NCBI RefSeq assembly: GCF_947497935.1
Contig: NZ_CANMIO010000006.1
Coordinates: forward strand, 62,001 to 126,000
Origin: an uncultured Shewanella sp.
Lineage (GTDB): Bacteria; Pseudomonadota; Gammaproteobacteria; Enterobacterales; Shewanellaceae
DNA length: 64,000 nucleotides
Reading direction: 5' to 3'
Made by a program: the position numbers and the translations under genes. This document shows positions 8,633 through 17,401 of this stretch, one piece after another; positions within the stretch are counted from its first letter, which is position 1; the number at the start of each line of letters is the position of its first letter. Under the pieces are notes generated by a model. That model made no database searches. It was not told where the DNA came from and saw only the letters and a list, made by a program, of their open reading frames with translations.

Positions 8633-9916
8633 TCAGCCATCATGCTTAGCCGCGTGTTGCTTTTCAGTCTGTAGCCAAAATTGATGCAGCGCCTCAGCTA
8701 AGTTGTCGTTACTCAAAATACTGACATGATCTTCATTTAAACCGTAAACCCGTTCGGCCTGCTGCTGGGCCTTGTCTCTTAGCTGGCTATCTAAGCTAAT
8801 CACCCCATCGCTGCTTTTCTTATTGATAATGCCACTGACTTTATAACCGAAAATCAGTTGGTGTGCTGGACGGCTTAAGTCGTTGCTATCGTCTGTCAAA
8901 TCCTCTGCCAATCTATCTGTAAACAGCGTAGCAATAAAATCACTGTTTGGTGCTAGGTTACGCCATGCAGGCATCACTACGGGGGCGTAATCCACACCGC
9001 TTTGTGCCGACTCGACACCTGCAAATGGTGTCGATATAGAGGTAAAGCTGGCGATATCATCACAACCAAGCTGATTGCGGCACAGATCTAAATAGGCCTG
9101 AGTGACCAGGCCCCCCATGCTGTGTGCGACTAAGTGAAAAGTTTTAACGTCATAACGATAATCGATGATTTTTATCAGGCTATTGAGTCCGTTTGCCAAT
9201 AGCTCGATAGACAAACCGCTAGGGTAGTTCATGACCCAAACCTGATATTTTTGCCTGTCTAGTTTAGCGATAAGTGGCGCAAAATCTCGTGCGGTACCGT
9301 TCATGCCATGAATGAAGAGGACGGGGATCTTACTTGGATCGAAATCATCGATAAAGAATAAGCCGCTGTTGCCTTGCTTGAGGTGGGTTATGGGTTTCCA
9401 CATGCCGAGTTCTGCTATTTCTCTATCAAATTGCGGTGCATCCAAATCGGCTGGCTCGCCTATCTTCGCTGGACTGAACTTAACATTGAGTAAGTTGTTT
9501 AAGGGAGCACCGACTAAGGCTTGCGGATAGTTGTCTTGGGTCTTGCTAAGGTGCAGAAGCAGAGGTTTACTGGTGTCTTCAGGTAAAAGGTTAATGGAGA
9601 ATGCTTCACCGACTTGAAATTGCAGATCGTTATTGGTGTCGTTAAACGTAAAAAGGTATTGGCTCTTGGTGTCGCCCGTCACGGTAATTTGTTGATTGCC
9701 GATCACGACTTCATAGCCATCGATTGTTTCGGCGTCGAGGCTTTGCAGTTGCACGAAGACAAAAGATTCAGCCTCATGCAGTGACTGAATTGTGACCCGA
9801 TATTCGACATAGACACTGTTGAGCATATCGACCTCTTTCGCTAGATGACGAAAGTTGGCGCAGCTGCTGACGAGTATCATCAAGGTGATCGAGACAATTA
9901 TTTTAAGCTTCTGCAT
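8633..9916 (-). CDS. Lipoprotein alpha/beta hydrolase (esterase/lipase-like)
   Basis: A 427-residue protein with a lipoprotein signal (VSSC, Cys at about residue 19) and a C-terminal alpha/beta-hydrolase domain (about 195-410). The oxyanion region reads LFIHGMNGTARDF and the nucleophile elbow is AHSMGG (Ser about residue 267), with a downstream His near the end (EDHVSILSN) that fits the triad. The N-terminal part (about 40-170) is beta-rich and not recognised. The fold resembles PGAP1/triacylglycerol-lipase-like hydrolases, and the protein is probably anchored in the outer membrane facing the periplasm. The substrate is not predictable. It is divergent from the arsenic cluster. Confidence 0.8.
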   Translation of the reverse strand: MQKLKIIVSITLMILVSSCANFRHLAKEVDMLNSVYVEYRVTIQSLHEAESFVFVQLQSLDAETIDGYEVVIGNQQITVTGDTKSQYLFTFNDTNNDLQFQVGEAFSINLLPEDTSKPLLLHLSKTQDNYPQALVGAPLNNLLNVKFSPAKIGEPADLDAPQFDREIAELGMWKPITHLKQGNSGLFFIDDFDPSKIPVLFIHGMNGTARDFAPLIAKLDRQKYQVWVMNYPSGLSIELLANGLNSLIKIIDYRYDVKTFHLVAHSMGGLVTQAYLDLCRNQLGCDDIASFTSISTPFAGVESAQSGVDYAPVVMPAWRNLAPNSDFIATLFTDRLAEDLTDDSNDLSRPAHQLIFGYKVSGIINKKSSDGVISLDSQLRDKAQQQAERVYGLNEDHVSILSNDNLAEALHQFWLQTEKQHAAKHDG

Positions 9917-10040
9917 CAGGAGGTCGTCCCTTGGCGGGCAGTGCCAATATCATTTAAATCATATAGATAACTTAGCAGTATTTTCACTCCATGTTTAATA
10001 TTTTGCCTTTTCCATTCTAATCGTTTAAATACGACTTGAA

Positions 10041-10076
10041 TATACGGTAAAACGTATATATTATTTTTCGTATATA
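10041..10076. promoter_or_regulatory. Probable ArsR operator / promoter region
   Basis: The AT-rich region just upstream of arsR holds an inverted repeat TATACG (10041-10046) / CGTATA (10053-10058), and the octamer CGTATATA occurs twice (10053-10060 and 10069-10076), 16 bases apart. Symmetric AT-rich sites overlapping the promoter are typical for ArsR autoregulation. TATACT at 10073-10078 is a possible -10 element. Confidence 0.5.
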
Positions 10077-10114
10077 CTGTGTCCAGTAAATATTGAGTTT
10101 ATCGAGAGATGATG

Positions 10115-10459
10115 ATGACACCTTTAACTTTTTTTAAGGCGCTAGCCGATGATACGCGGTTACGTAGTCTGCTGTTGATCCAGGCTGAGTCTGAGCTATG
10201 TGTTTGTGAGTTGATGGCCGCGCTTGATGAGATCCAACCTAAGATCTCTCGCCATTTGGCGCAGTTGCGTAAGCTTGGCCTATTAGTGGATAGGCGTCAG
10301 GGGCAATGGGTTTTTTATCGTATTAACCCTGAATTACCTGTGTGGGCGAATGAGATCTTACAGACTCTGGCAAAAGAGCAGAGCGAGATGGTCGCAGTAA
10401 ATTTAAATAAGCTGCTGCAGATGGGAGCTCGACCAGAGCGAGCTAAAAACTGCTGCTAA
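10115..10459 (+). CDS. arsR: ArsR-family arsenite-responsive repressor
   Basis: A 114-residue winged-helix repressor. The metal site is of the ArsR type: ELCVCEL carries the Cys-Val-Cys pair at the start of the recognition region, although the third Cys of the plasmid R773 protein is absent here, and the tail ends in NCC, which may supply other thiols. The recognition helix is IQPKISRHLAQLRKLGL and the wing is RRQGQWVFYRI. Three ATGs stand in tandem (10109, 10112, 10115); the last is six bases from GAGAG and is chosen. It is the first gene of the arsenic cluster and should repress it until As(III) binds. Confidence 0.9.
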   Translation: MTPLTFFKALADDTRLRSLLLIQAESELCVCELMAALDEIQPKISRHLAQLRKLGLLVDRRQGQWVFYRINPELPVWANEILQTLAKEQSEMVAVNLNKLLQMGARPERAKNCC

Positions 10460-10504
10460 TCAGAGTTTTGTTTGACTATTTATAATCATATTAGGCGAAA
10501 TGTA

Positions 10505-11542
10505 ATGGGTATTTTTGAGCGGTATTTAAGTGTGTGGGTAGGCTTAGCCATCCTTGCTGGTGTGTTTTTAGGTAATTTATCCCCCGATACGTTTGCTATC
10601 GTTGCAGGGCTTGAGTATGCCCATGTGAATTTAGTGATCGCTGTGCTGATCTGGGTGATGATCTATCCGATGATGATCCAGATAGACTTTTCGGCCATTA
10701 AAGATGTGGGGAAAAGTCCTAAAGGATTAGTGCTAACTCTAGTCATTAACTGGTTGGTTAAGCCCTTCACTATGGCAGCCCTAGGTTGGTTGTTCTTTAG
10801 AGTGTTCTTTGTCGACTTAGTCGACCCACAAACAGCTAATGAATATATTGCAGGTATGATTTTATTAGGCGTCGCGCCTTGTACGGCGATGGTGTTTGTC
10901 TGGAGCCAGCTCACTAAAGGCGATCCGAATTACACCTTGGTGCAGGTCTCGGTAAATGACTTGATCATGGTAGTGGCATTTGCGCCGATTACCGCCTTAT
11001 TGCTCGGCGTGAGTGATATTCAGGTGCCTTGGGCAACCTTGTTATCTTCAGTGGTGCTATATGTGGTACTGCCTCTTGCCGCAGGCGTGCTAACGAGGCA
11101 CCTGTTGCAGAAAAATGGCGATGAAACGCGACTGAATGGGTTTGTGGCTAAGTTAAAACCTTGGTCTATGTTGGGCCTTCTGGCCACGGTGGTATTGTTA
11201 TTTGGTTTTCAGGCTGAAACCATTATTGCTCAGCCACAAAATATCGCACTGATTGCGATTCCTCTGTTGATCCAAACCTATGGCATCTTCTTCATTGCCT
11301 TCTTTATCGCCAAGCGGATGAAGCTGACTCATAAGATAGCCGCTCCGGCTTGCATGATTGCCACCTCAAACTTTTTTGAGCTAGCTGTGGCAGTAGCAAT
11401 CTCACTGTTTGGCTTACACTCGGGGGCGGCACTTGCCACTGTGGTTGGCGTACTGGTAGAGGTGCCTGTGATGTTATCGTTAGTGGCGATAGCCAATCGC
11501 AGTCGTCACCTATTTGCTGAAGACGCTGTCACTCAGCAGTAG
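10505..11542 (+). CDS. acr3: Arsenite efflux permease Acr3
   Basis: A 345-residue, ten-helix inner-membrane protein of the Acr3/bile-acid-sodium-symporter superfamily that exports As(OH)3 by proton exchange. The essential Cys of the family lies in [24 protein letters not shown] (about residue 129), and the paired motif [16 protein letters not shown] is present in the C-terminal half. The ATG at 10505, with AGGCG upstream, gives the usual [10 protein letters not shown]-terminus; a TTG at 10472 would add an atypical extension. It lies 45 bases after arsR, in the same operon. Confidence 0.93.
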   Translation: MGIFERYLSVWVGLAILAGVFLGNLSPDTFAIVAGLEYAHVNLVIAVLIWVMIYPMMIQIDFSAIKDVGKSPKGLVLTLVINWLVKPFTMAALGWLFFRVFFVDLVDPQTANEYIAGMILLGVAPCTAMVFVWSQLTKGDPNYTLVQVSVNDLIMVVAFAPITALLLGVSDIQVPWATLLSSVVLYVVLPLAAGVLTRHLLQKNGDETRLNGFVAKLKPWSMLGLLATVVLLFGFQAETIIAQPQNIALIAIPLLIQTYGIFFIAFFIAKRMKLTHKIAAPACMIATSNFFELAVAVAISLFGLHSGAALATVVGVLVEVPVMLSLVAIANRSRHLFAEDAVTQQ

Positions 11543-11639
11543 CTGCTCGCTCAGAACATAAACTTGCACTATATATTCGAGAAAGAATTCTAACTCTAAA
11601 TTAAACTTAAACGATTTAATCACAGATTAAGAGACGACT

Positions 11640-12650
11640 ATGACAATCAAAATTGGTATTAATGGCTTCGGTAGAATGGGGCGTCTAGCGCTAAGATCGG
11701 CATGGAGTAATGGCGATGTTGAATTTGTACAGATCAACGATCCTGCCGGTGATGCAGCGACATTGGCTCATCTGCTGACATTCGATTCAATTCATGGTCG
11801 CTGGTCTGAGGAAGCGACGGCTGACGGCGATGACATAGTGATTGGTGAAAGCCGCATTGCCACAACCCGCAATAAAGCGATTGCCGATACCGATTGGTCA
11901 GGCTGTGACGTGGTGATTGAAGCATCTGGAGTGATGAAGACGAAAGCATTGCTACAAGCCTATTTAGTTCAAGGGGTGAAAAGAGTGGTGGTCACTGCGC
12001 CAGTGAAAGAAGAGGGCGTGCTCAATATCGTTATGGGAGTGAATCACGATCTTTATAACAAGGAGCTGCACCCTATTGTGACGGCCGCATCTTGTACCAC
12101 TAACTGTTTGGCGCCTGTGGTTAAAGTGATCCACGAAAAAATTGGTATCAAACATGGGTCGATGACAACCATTCACGACATTACCAATACCCAGACCATT
12201 CTAGATGCACCTCATAAAGATCTGCGTCGCGCTCGTGCCTGTGGGTTAAGCCTGATTCCAACCACAACGGGCAGCGCAACGGCTATTACCCATATCTTCC
12301 CTGAGTTAAAGGGCAAGTTAAATGGCCATGCGGTGCGTGTACCTTTGGCTAATGCCTCAATTACCGATTGTGTATTTGAGCTTAACCGTGAAACCACCGA
12401 AGCCGAGGTGAACAGCTTGCTAAAAGACGCGGCTGAAGGTGAGCTTAAAGGCATTCTTGGTTATGAGGAGCGTCCGCTGGTATCTGTAGATTATAAAACT
12501 GACCCGCGTTCGAGCATCATAGATGCGCCATCGACCATGGTGGTTAACGGCACCCAAGTGAAACTCTATGTCTGGTATGACAATGAGTGGGGTTATGCAA
12601 ACCGCACCGCAGAGCTTGCCATTATGGTTGGTAAGATGGATCAGGCTTAA
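11640..12650 (+). CDS. ArsJ-associated glyceraldehyde-3-phosphate dehydrogenase
   Basis: A 336-residue type I GAPDH with NAD-binding N-terminus ([15 protein letters not shown]), catalytic Cys in [11 protein letters not shown] (about residue 152) and the C-terminal [12 protein letters not shown]. The [22 protein letters not shown] loop and cluster position match the arsenic-linked paralogue rather than the glycolytic enzyme. In this pathway GAPDH uses arsenate in place of phosphate to give unstable 1-arseno-3-phosphoglycerate, which ArsJ exports. It follows acr3 by 97 bases and is followed by arsJ after a 334-base repeat-bearing spacer. The function is inferred from context plus family; the glycolytic paralogue should be elsewhere in the genome. 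Confidence 0.92.
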   Translation: MTIKIGINGFGRMGRLALRSAWSNGDVEFVQINDPAGDAATLAHLLTFDSIHGRWSEEATADGDDIVIGESRIATTRNKAIADTDWSGCDVVIEASGVMKTKALLQAYLVQGVKRVVVTAPVKEEGVLNIVMGVNHDLYNKELHPIVTAASCTTNCLAPVVKVIHEKIGIKHGSMTTIHDITNTQTILDAPHKDLRRARACGLSLIPTTTGSATAITHIFPELKGKLNGHAVRVPLANASITDCVFELNRETTEAEVNSLLKDAAEGELKGILGYEERPLVSVDYKTDPRSSIIDAPSTMVVNGTQVKLYVWYDNEWGYANRTAELAIMVGKMDQA

Positions 12651-12984
12651 AGGGAAAAGCAGGACGCTTCGCTTCTAGGTTCTAGGAAAAGCAGGGAAAT
12701 CTGAGACGAGTGGCCTGCGGCCTTACGGAACGTTCGCAGACTCACTCACGGAACGCTTAGCTTACGGTAAAGAAAAGATAGAAAATAGGTTGTAGGTTGG
12801 GCTTTAGCCCATCAAGCAGAGACGATGCAAGCTAAGACGGTTAAAGTCGGGAAAGCTGAGACGGTTAAAGACAGAGCCTGTCTGCTGTTATAGCTTTTGA
12901 CTTTGCTTTCCTAGCAGCGAAGCGTTCTAGTAGTGGCGCAGCCACGTCCTCGTATCCTAGTTCCTTTTTTAAAGGTGGTAAGCT
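12651..12984. repeat. Repeat-rich 334-base spacer within the arsenic cluster
   Basis: No gene is seen here. The left end (about 12660-12700: GACGCTTCGCTTCTAGG, then CTAGGAAAAGCA) is an imperfect inverted copy of the right part (about 12900-12935: TTTGCTTTCCTAGCAGCGAAGCG). Between them lie two direct copies of GCTAAGACGGTTAAAGTC / GCTGAGACGGTTAAAGAC (12831-12848 and 12855-12872), two ACGGAACG copies (about 12725 and 12759) and a small palindrome TGGGCTTTAGCCCA (about 12798-12811). The build suggests a non-autonomous intergenic repeat or MITE-like insertion that landed between gapdh and arsJ. No transposase, clean target duplication or terminal match was confirmed. Confidence 0.55.
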
Positions 12985-14211
12985 GTGTTAACAAAACTTC
13001 GTTCTTTGCCTGAAAGCGTTAAGCAATACTTAATCGTTACAGGTAACTACTGGGCATTCACGCTCACCGACGGTGCGCTACGCATGCTGGTGGTGCTGCA
13101 CTTTTATGATTTAGGTTATACCCCGCTGGCGATTGCCATGCTATTCCTGTTTTATGAAATTTTCGGCGTGGTGACTAATCTCATCGGTGGCTGGCTAGGG
13201 GCGAGGTTAGGGCTCAATCGCACTATGAATATTGGCCTAGGTTTGCAGATTGCAGCCCTTTCGATGCTTTTGCTGCCAGCGGCTATGTTGACGGTTCCTT
13301 GGGTGATGGCGGCGCAAGCGCTTTCAGGGATAGCTAAGGACCTGAATAAGATGAGCGCCAAGAGTGCGATTAAAACCTTAGTACCGAAAGATGCAGAAGA
13401 TAAGCTTTATCGCTGGGTTGCCATATTAACGGGCTCTAAGAATGCGCTAAAAGGAGCTGGATTCTTCTTGGGGGGCTTGTTGTTGTCTGTTGCTGGCTTT
13501 ACTGGTGCAGTGGCTATAATGGCTGCGATGCTATTGCTAGTGTGGCTTGGCAGTCTTGTCAGCTTGAAAGCCGACTTAGGTAAGGCTAAGTCTAAGCCCA
13601 AGTTTACCGAGATCTTTTCTAAGAGTGATAGTGTCAACATCCTCTCAGCGGCGCGTCTGTTTTTATTCGCAGCCCGAGACGTGTGGTTTGTAATAGCACT
13701 ACCTGTATTTCTTGCCAGCCAGCTTGGCTGGGAGCACAGCAGTGTCGGGGCATTTCTCGCTATTTGGGTTATCGCCTATGGCATGGTGCAATCTATAGCG
13801 CCTTCTTTTTCCGCAAGAAAGCGTGCGCCCGATGGCAAGGTTGCCACGCTTTGGGTCGGCTTACTGACATTGGTCACCGCAATATTGGCTGTGGTGATGT
13901 TTACTGGCTGGATCGCGCCACAATTGGCCTTGATTGTAGGCTTGATGATTTTCGGTGCCGTCTTTGCTATTAACTCTTCATTGCATAGTTATTTGATTGT
14001 CAGTTACGCCGGAGAAGATGGCGTATCGCTCGATATTGGCTTCTACTACATGGCCAATGCTATGGGGCGCTTACTCGGTACTGTGCTTTCCGGCTGGGTC
14101 TATCAAGAGGCGGGGCTTGCTGCTTGTTTGTTTATTTCGACTGCCATGTTGTTTGTTACTTTTGTTATCTCGTTCAAATTGCCTCGGACTAAAACTCAAA
14201 TTAAAAGTTGA
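12985..14211 (+). CDS. arsJ: ArsJ organoarsenical efflux permease (MFS)
   Basis: A 408-residue, about twelve-helix major facilitator protein. The N-terminus (VKQYLIVTGNYWAFTLTDGALRMLVVLHF) and the loop LSGIAKDLNKMSAKSAIKTLV match ArsJ, which exports 1-arseno-3-phosphoglycerate and so gives arsenate resistance without reduction. The start is GTG at 12985 with AAAGGTGG upstream. It depends on the GAPDH gene upstream for its substrate. It is the last gene of the cluster; no arsC follows. Confidence 0.92.
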   Translation: MLTKLRSLPESVKQYLIVTGNYWAFTLTDGALRMLVVLHFYDLGYTPLAIAMLFLFYEIFGVVTNLIGGWLGARLGLNRTMNIGLGLQIAALSMLLLPAAMLTVPWVMAAQALSGIAKDLNKMSAKSAIKTLVPKDAEDKLYRWVAILTGSKNALKGAGFFLGGLLLSVAGFTGAVAIMAAMLLLVWLGSLVSLKADLGKAKSKPKFTEIFSKSDSVNILSAARLFLFAARDVWFVIALPVFLASQLGWEHSSVGAFLAIWVIAYGMVQSIAPSFSARKRAPDGKVATLWVGLLTLVTAILAVVMFTGWIAPQLALIVGLMIFGAVFAINSSLHSYLIVSYAGEDGVSLDIGFYYMANAMGRLLGTVLSGWVYQEAGLAACLFISTAMLFVTFVISFKLPRTKTQIKS

Positions 14212-14225
14212 GCGCTGCTGTATTG

Positions 14226-14249
14226 CCATAGTGCCGCAAGGCGCTATGG
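14226..14249. terminator. Hairpin with GCAA loop after arsJ
   Basis: CCATAGTGCC and GGCGCTATGG (one G-T pair) enclose a GCAA tetraloop 15 bases after the arsJ stop. No T-run follows directly, so it may be a weak terminator or a 3' mRNA stabiliser. Confidence 0.5.
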
Positions 14250-14364
14250 TAAAACCATTAAAGTTTATTTTTCAACCTTCCCAAACGTTAACAATTCGTT
14301 GTACTCTGTTTGAAAGTTTGAGTCGGTTAATCATTCTTGAGAGCCTACTCGCTTTATTAGGACC

Positions 14365-14411
14365 TTTTGATCTTTCTAATCTAATTCAAGATCAAAAATG
14401 GAAGATCAAAA
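14365..14411. promoter_or_regulatory. Three copies of a TTTTGATCTT motif before the symporter gene
   Basis: TTTTGATCTT at 14365-14374 forms a perfect inverted repeat with AAGATCAAAA at 14388-14397, and a third copy AAGATCAAAA lies at 14402-14411, 14 bases on. They stand about 65-110 bases before the symporter start, in the only gap where its promoter can be. They could bind a repressor or form an RNA hairpin. The regulator is not recognisable. Confidence 0.45.
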
Positions 14412-14476
14412 AGCCCTAGAGACACAATTATAAATATAAATAATAACGATAAATTCTCTGTATCGACGAGGTTTGA

Positions 14477-15856
14477 ATGGAAGCTATTACGAATTTTATA
14501 AGCATGATCAATGGTGTGGTCTGGGGGACGCCCATGTTGATTATGATTCTTGGCGTCGGGTTATTCTTGACTGTTGGTTTGCGTTTGATGCCGATCTTAA
14601 AACTAGGCACAGGTTTTAAGCTGTTATGGTCGGGGCGGATCCCTGACAAAGATAAAAATATGAAAGGGGAGATCAGCCCCTTTAATGCCTTGATGACTTC
14701 ACTGTCGGCCACCATAGGTACGGGTAATATTGCCGGCGTTGCTACCGCGATTTTCATCGGTGGTCCTGGTGCACTGTTTTGGATGTGGTGTACGGCGCTG
14801 GTGGGGATGGCGACTAAGTTTGCCGAAGCCGTGCTTGCCGTTAAGTATCGTGAAGTGGATGACAATGGTAACCACGTTGGTGGTCCAATGTATTACATCA
14901 AAAATGGCTTAGGTGCTAAATGGGCTTGGTTAGGTACCGCCTTTGCACTATTTGGTTCTCTTGCCGGGTTTGGTATCGGTAATACGGTGCAGGCTAACTC
15001 TGTTGCCGATGCACTCAGTAGTAATTTTGGCGTACCAAACTGGATTACTGGTGTGGTACTTATGGTGCTGGTTGGCGCTGTACTTATGGGCGGTATTAAG
15101 CGTATTGCCGATGTTGCGGGCAAACTTGTGCCTATGATGACCATTTTCTATCTCGCTGCCGGTGTTGCGGTTTTGGTCGTCTATGCGTCAGAGATCCCCG
15201 CTGCGATCGAGCTGATTTTGCATAGTGCATTTAATCCAGTTGCAGCTCAAGGCGGTTTTGCTGGTGCGGCGGTCTGGGCCGCGATTCGATTTGGTGTGGC
15301 GCGTGGCGTGTTCTCTAACGAAGCGGGTCTAGGTAGTGCTCCTATTGCCCATGCGGCAGCGCAGACTAACAACCCTGTGGCTCAAGGCTTAGTGGCTATG
15401 TTAGGTACCTTTATCGATACCTTGATCGTTTGTAGTATCACGGGTTTAGCTATTATCGTATCGGGTGCTTGGACGTCGGGCGAGAATGGCGCCGCATTGA
15501 CTTCGTTTGCCTTTTCTCATGCCTTCCCGCTCGGTAACTATGTGGTGGCTATCGCTCTGAGTATTTTTGCCTTTACCACGATTTTGGGCTGGAGCTTTTA
15601 CTGTGAGAAATGCGTGCAGTTCTTGTTTGGTATTAAAGCCATTAAACCATTCAGAATCCTTTGGACAATTGTGGTGCCGCTAGGAGCCGTGAGTTCGTTG
15701 GAGTTTATCTGGTTATTGGCAGATACGCTCAATGCCATGATGGCAATTCCTAACCTTATCGCCTTGGCACTATTGAGCCCTGTGGTATTTGGGTTAACTA
15801 GAGAGTATTTTCTGAAGAAGCGCCAGACTGATTTAGAGTCGCAAAAGGCCAAATAA
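14477..15856 (+). CDS. Sodium:alanine/glycine symporter (AGCS family)
   Basis: A 459-residue inner-membrane permease of the AGCS family, which takes up alanine or glycine with Na+. Family motifs are visible: NGVVWGTPMLIMILGVG at the N-terminus, SLSATIGTGNIAGVATAI (about 75-92), GGPMYYIKNGLG, and ARGVFSNEAGLGSAPIAHAAA (about 275-295). About eleven hydrophobic helices and the usual length. It is monocistronic between the arsJ hairpin and its own terminator. The substrate within the family is not fixed by sequence alone. Confidence 0.93.
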   Translation: MEAITNFISMINGVVWGTPMLIMILGVGLFLTVGLRLMPILKLGTGFKLLWSGRIPDKDKNMKGEISPFNALMTSLSATIGTGNIAGVATAIFIGGPGALFWMWCTALVGMATKFAEAVLAVKYREVDDNGNHVGGPMYYIKNGLGAKWAWLGTAFALFGSLAGFGIGNTVQANSVADALSSNFGVPNWITGVVLMVLVGAVLMGGIKRIADVAGKLVPMMTIFYLAAGVAVLVVYASEIPAAIELILHSAFNPVAAQGGFAGAAVWAAIRFGVARGVFSNEAGLGSAPIAHAAAQTNNPVAQGLVAMLGTFIDTLIVCSITGLAIIVSGAWTSGENGAALTSFAFSHAFPLGNYVVAIALSIFAFTTILGWSFYCEKCVQFLFGIKAIKPFRILWTIVVPLGAVSSLEFIWLLADTLNAMMAIPNLIALALLSPVVFGLTREYFLKKRQTDLESQKAK

Positions 15857-15897
15857 TCGCAATGTAGTTTGGTGGTATTATTCCTCATAAACTAAAA

Positions 15898-15928
15898 AAG
15901 CTCCTAGATATTATCTTAGGAGCTTTTC
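15898..15928. terminator. Hairpin terminator
   Basis: AAGCTCCTA-GATA and TATCT-TAGGAGCTT pair with one bulge and are flanked by an A-run on the left and TTTT on the right. It sits between the symporter gene and the convergent 60-residue ORF and can serve both. Confidence 0.85.
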
Positions 15929-15948
15929 TTATAAGGGCTAAATGTTAT

Positions 15949-16131
15949 TTATGCCCAAAAATCATCTTCACTTAAATCGCGTTTTAATTGCGCCATTTCA
16001 AGATAGGCTTCGAGGCGTTTTTTCACCTCTTTCTTATGTGCTAACTCGTCAGCAGCTTGCTTATTTTTTGGCGTTGTTAACGCCTCAATTTCTGCATCGT
16101 TGGGCACAAAGTCAATAGTCTGAGCCATCAC
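15949..16131 (-). CDS. Small conserved-looking charged protein
   Basis: A 60-residue cytoplasmic protein without Cys. The N-terminal half is acidic and polar; the C-terminal half (VKKRLEAYLEMAQLKRDLSEDDFWA) should form one amphipathic helix ending in an acidic aromatic tail. The pattern is somewhat like the short PA3496/DUF3545-type proteins of gammaproteobacteria, but I cannot assign it. A second ATG one codon in (16128) could be the real start; GAGGAAT stands upstream. It is monocistronic, with the shared terminator at 15898-15928. Confidence 0.65.
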   Translation of the reverse strand: MMAQTIDFVPNDAEIEALTTPKNKQAADELAHKKEVKKRLEAYLEMAQLKRDLSEDDFWA

Positions 16132-16459
16132 GAATTCCTCTTTGCTAGGTATCCATTGGCCCGGTCGCTTTGTTAGCGGAAAAGGGTAATGCTGTCGATA
16201 CCATCAGGTTAATAACTAAACAATGTAAGCGCTCATTGGCTTGCTTGGTTAAACCTTATTAGTGAGTGCTTATTTTGGAATTTAGCAGGATGTGATTTAA
16301 AAATATGCGATCTACGTAACAAAATTACATTTATAGTTCATAATTTATAAAAATAGCTATTTTTTAGTTGTTTGATGAAATAAAGCAACTAAAAGTGTCT
16401 GGTCACTCCTTTGGCTATTTATCCTAAATAATAGAGTAAATAGCCTTTTTAACAGTGAG
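16132..16459. other. Gene-free stretch with one hairpin
   Basis: This 328-base, AT-rich stretch holds no convincing gene. It includes the promoter region of the 60-residue protein at its left end and a hairpin GGCTATTTA (16413-16421) / TAAATAGCC (16437-16445) at its right end, followed by TTTTT on the plus strand. In that orientation the hairpin would stop plus-strand transcripts running into the porin gene; for the porin itself (minus) it lacks the T-run. Confidence 0.5.
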
Positions 16460-17152
16460 TTATAGCTCAAAACTGTAGTTATAACCGAGCAAAACTTTTG
16501 GATCGTCATTTTTAAGATCTGTATCACTGACAGTAAAAGAGATGGTACCAAAATCTGTGTCTTTACTCAGGGCTAACGCGTAATCGGCATAGCTGTCTTC
16601 ATCGTACCAAGCCGTGACGACATCGCCGCTAGAGTAACCATAATGGACTGAAATCGATAGGGTTTCAGAGATGGGGTAGGTGAGGGTCGTTTGCAGATAG
16701 TCCATGTCGGTATTATCTAGGGGTTCTGTTACCACCTCACTGCCTGCGTTTACTAGGTGAGAGTAACTGACAGCTATCCATTTCCAACTAATGGCCGCAC
16801 TGACTTCACCTAGGTCAATGCTATCGTCAGCATCAGGGTAGGCGTAATAGAGGTAGCCGATGTCATACTCGAAGTCTTCGCCTATGCTACCAGCAAAGCC
16901 GGTATAGAAATCAATCTCGTAGCTTGTATCATCGCCAAAGTCGACATTAGAGGCCCAAGTGCCTGCATAGAAGCCCGAGTCATGGCTATAGTCGATGCCC
17001 CCTTGCACGGCTACAGCATCATTGGTTTGGGTGATACCACGCCATAGGTAGTTGGAGGTTGCGCCAATATTAGCCTCAACAGCGGCTTGCGCTGATGTAC
17101 CGACTAGCGATGTAATAAGGATTATTGTGCCATTCATGAGTAACTTGTTCAT
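16460..17152 (-). CDS. TorF-family putative porin
   Basis: A 230-residue outer-membrane protein of the TorF/Gcw_chp type (TIGR02001). A signal peptide (cleavage after SAQA, about residue 23) is followed by the family's NIGATSNYLWRGITQTND motif and alternating aromatic beta-strands rich in Asp, Tyr and Ser; the last residue pattern YNYSFEL suits outer-membrane insertion. The start at 17152 has GGGGA upstream; an in-frame start at 17233 would add 27 residues before the signal. It is isolated from its neighbours. The transported solute is unknown. Confidence 0.85.
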   Translation of the reverse strand: MNKLLMNGTIILITSLVGTSAQAAVEANIGATSNYLWRGITQTNDAVAVQGGIDYSHDSGFYAGTWASNVDFGDDTSYEIDFYTGFAGSIGEDFEYDIGYLYYAYPDADDSIDLGEVSAAISWKWIAVSYSHLVNAGSEVVTEPLDNTDMDYLQTTLTYPISETLSISVHYGYSSGDVVTAWYDEDSYADYALALSKDTDFGTISFTVSDTDLKNDDPKVLLGYNYSFEL

Positions 17153-17356
17153 TCTATTCCCCTTTAGCGAAACATTATTGTGTTTTTGATTCGTATTAGG
17201 ATTAGCAAACTCTAAGCCAAAATATAATGTCAATTAAAACAATTGCTTAGTTTTGTTTGTTGTTTTTGTGGGAGCAGGAATGATTCATACTAGGGCAACA
17301 AGCACTGTGATAGGGCAGACTGGTGAGGGCAATTTTGATATTTTACAGATATAAAA

Positions 17357-17376
17357 AAACCTCCTAATGGAGGTTT
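17357..17376 (-). terminator. Hairpin terminator of the HU gene
   Basis: AAACCTCC and GGAGGTTT enclose a TAAT loop; the run of A at 17353-17359 reads as a T-run on the minus strand, 25 bases past the HU stop. Confidence 0.85.
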
Positions 17377-17401
17377 AGTTATTAACTGCGGAAACAGTGA
17401 T

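Noticed and set aside
14212..14419. C-terminal part of a plus-strand frame after arsJ
   Set aside because: It is an extension of an out-of-frame shadow of arsJ and crosses the hairpin and the TTTTGATCTT motifs.
16413..16445. The hairpin as terminator of the TorF porin gene
   Set aside because: The T-run is on the plus strand, while the porin is read on the minus strand.
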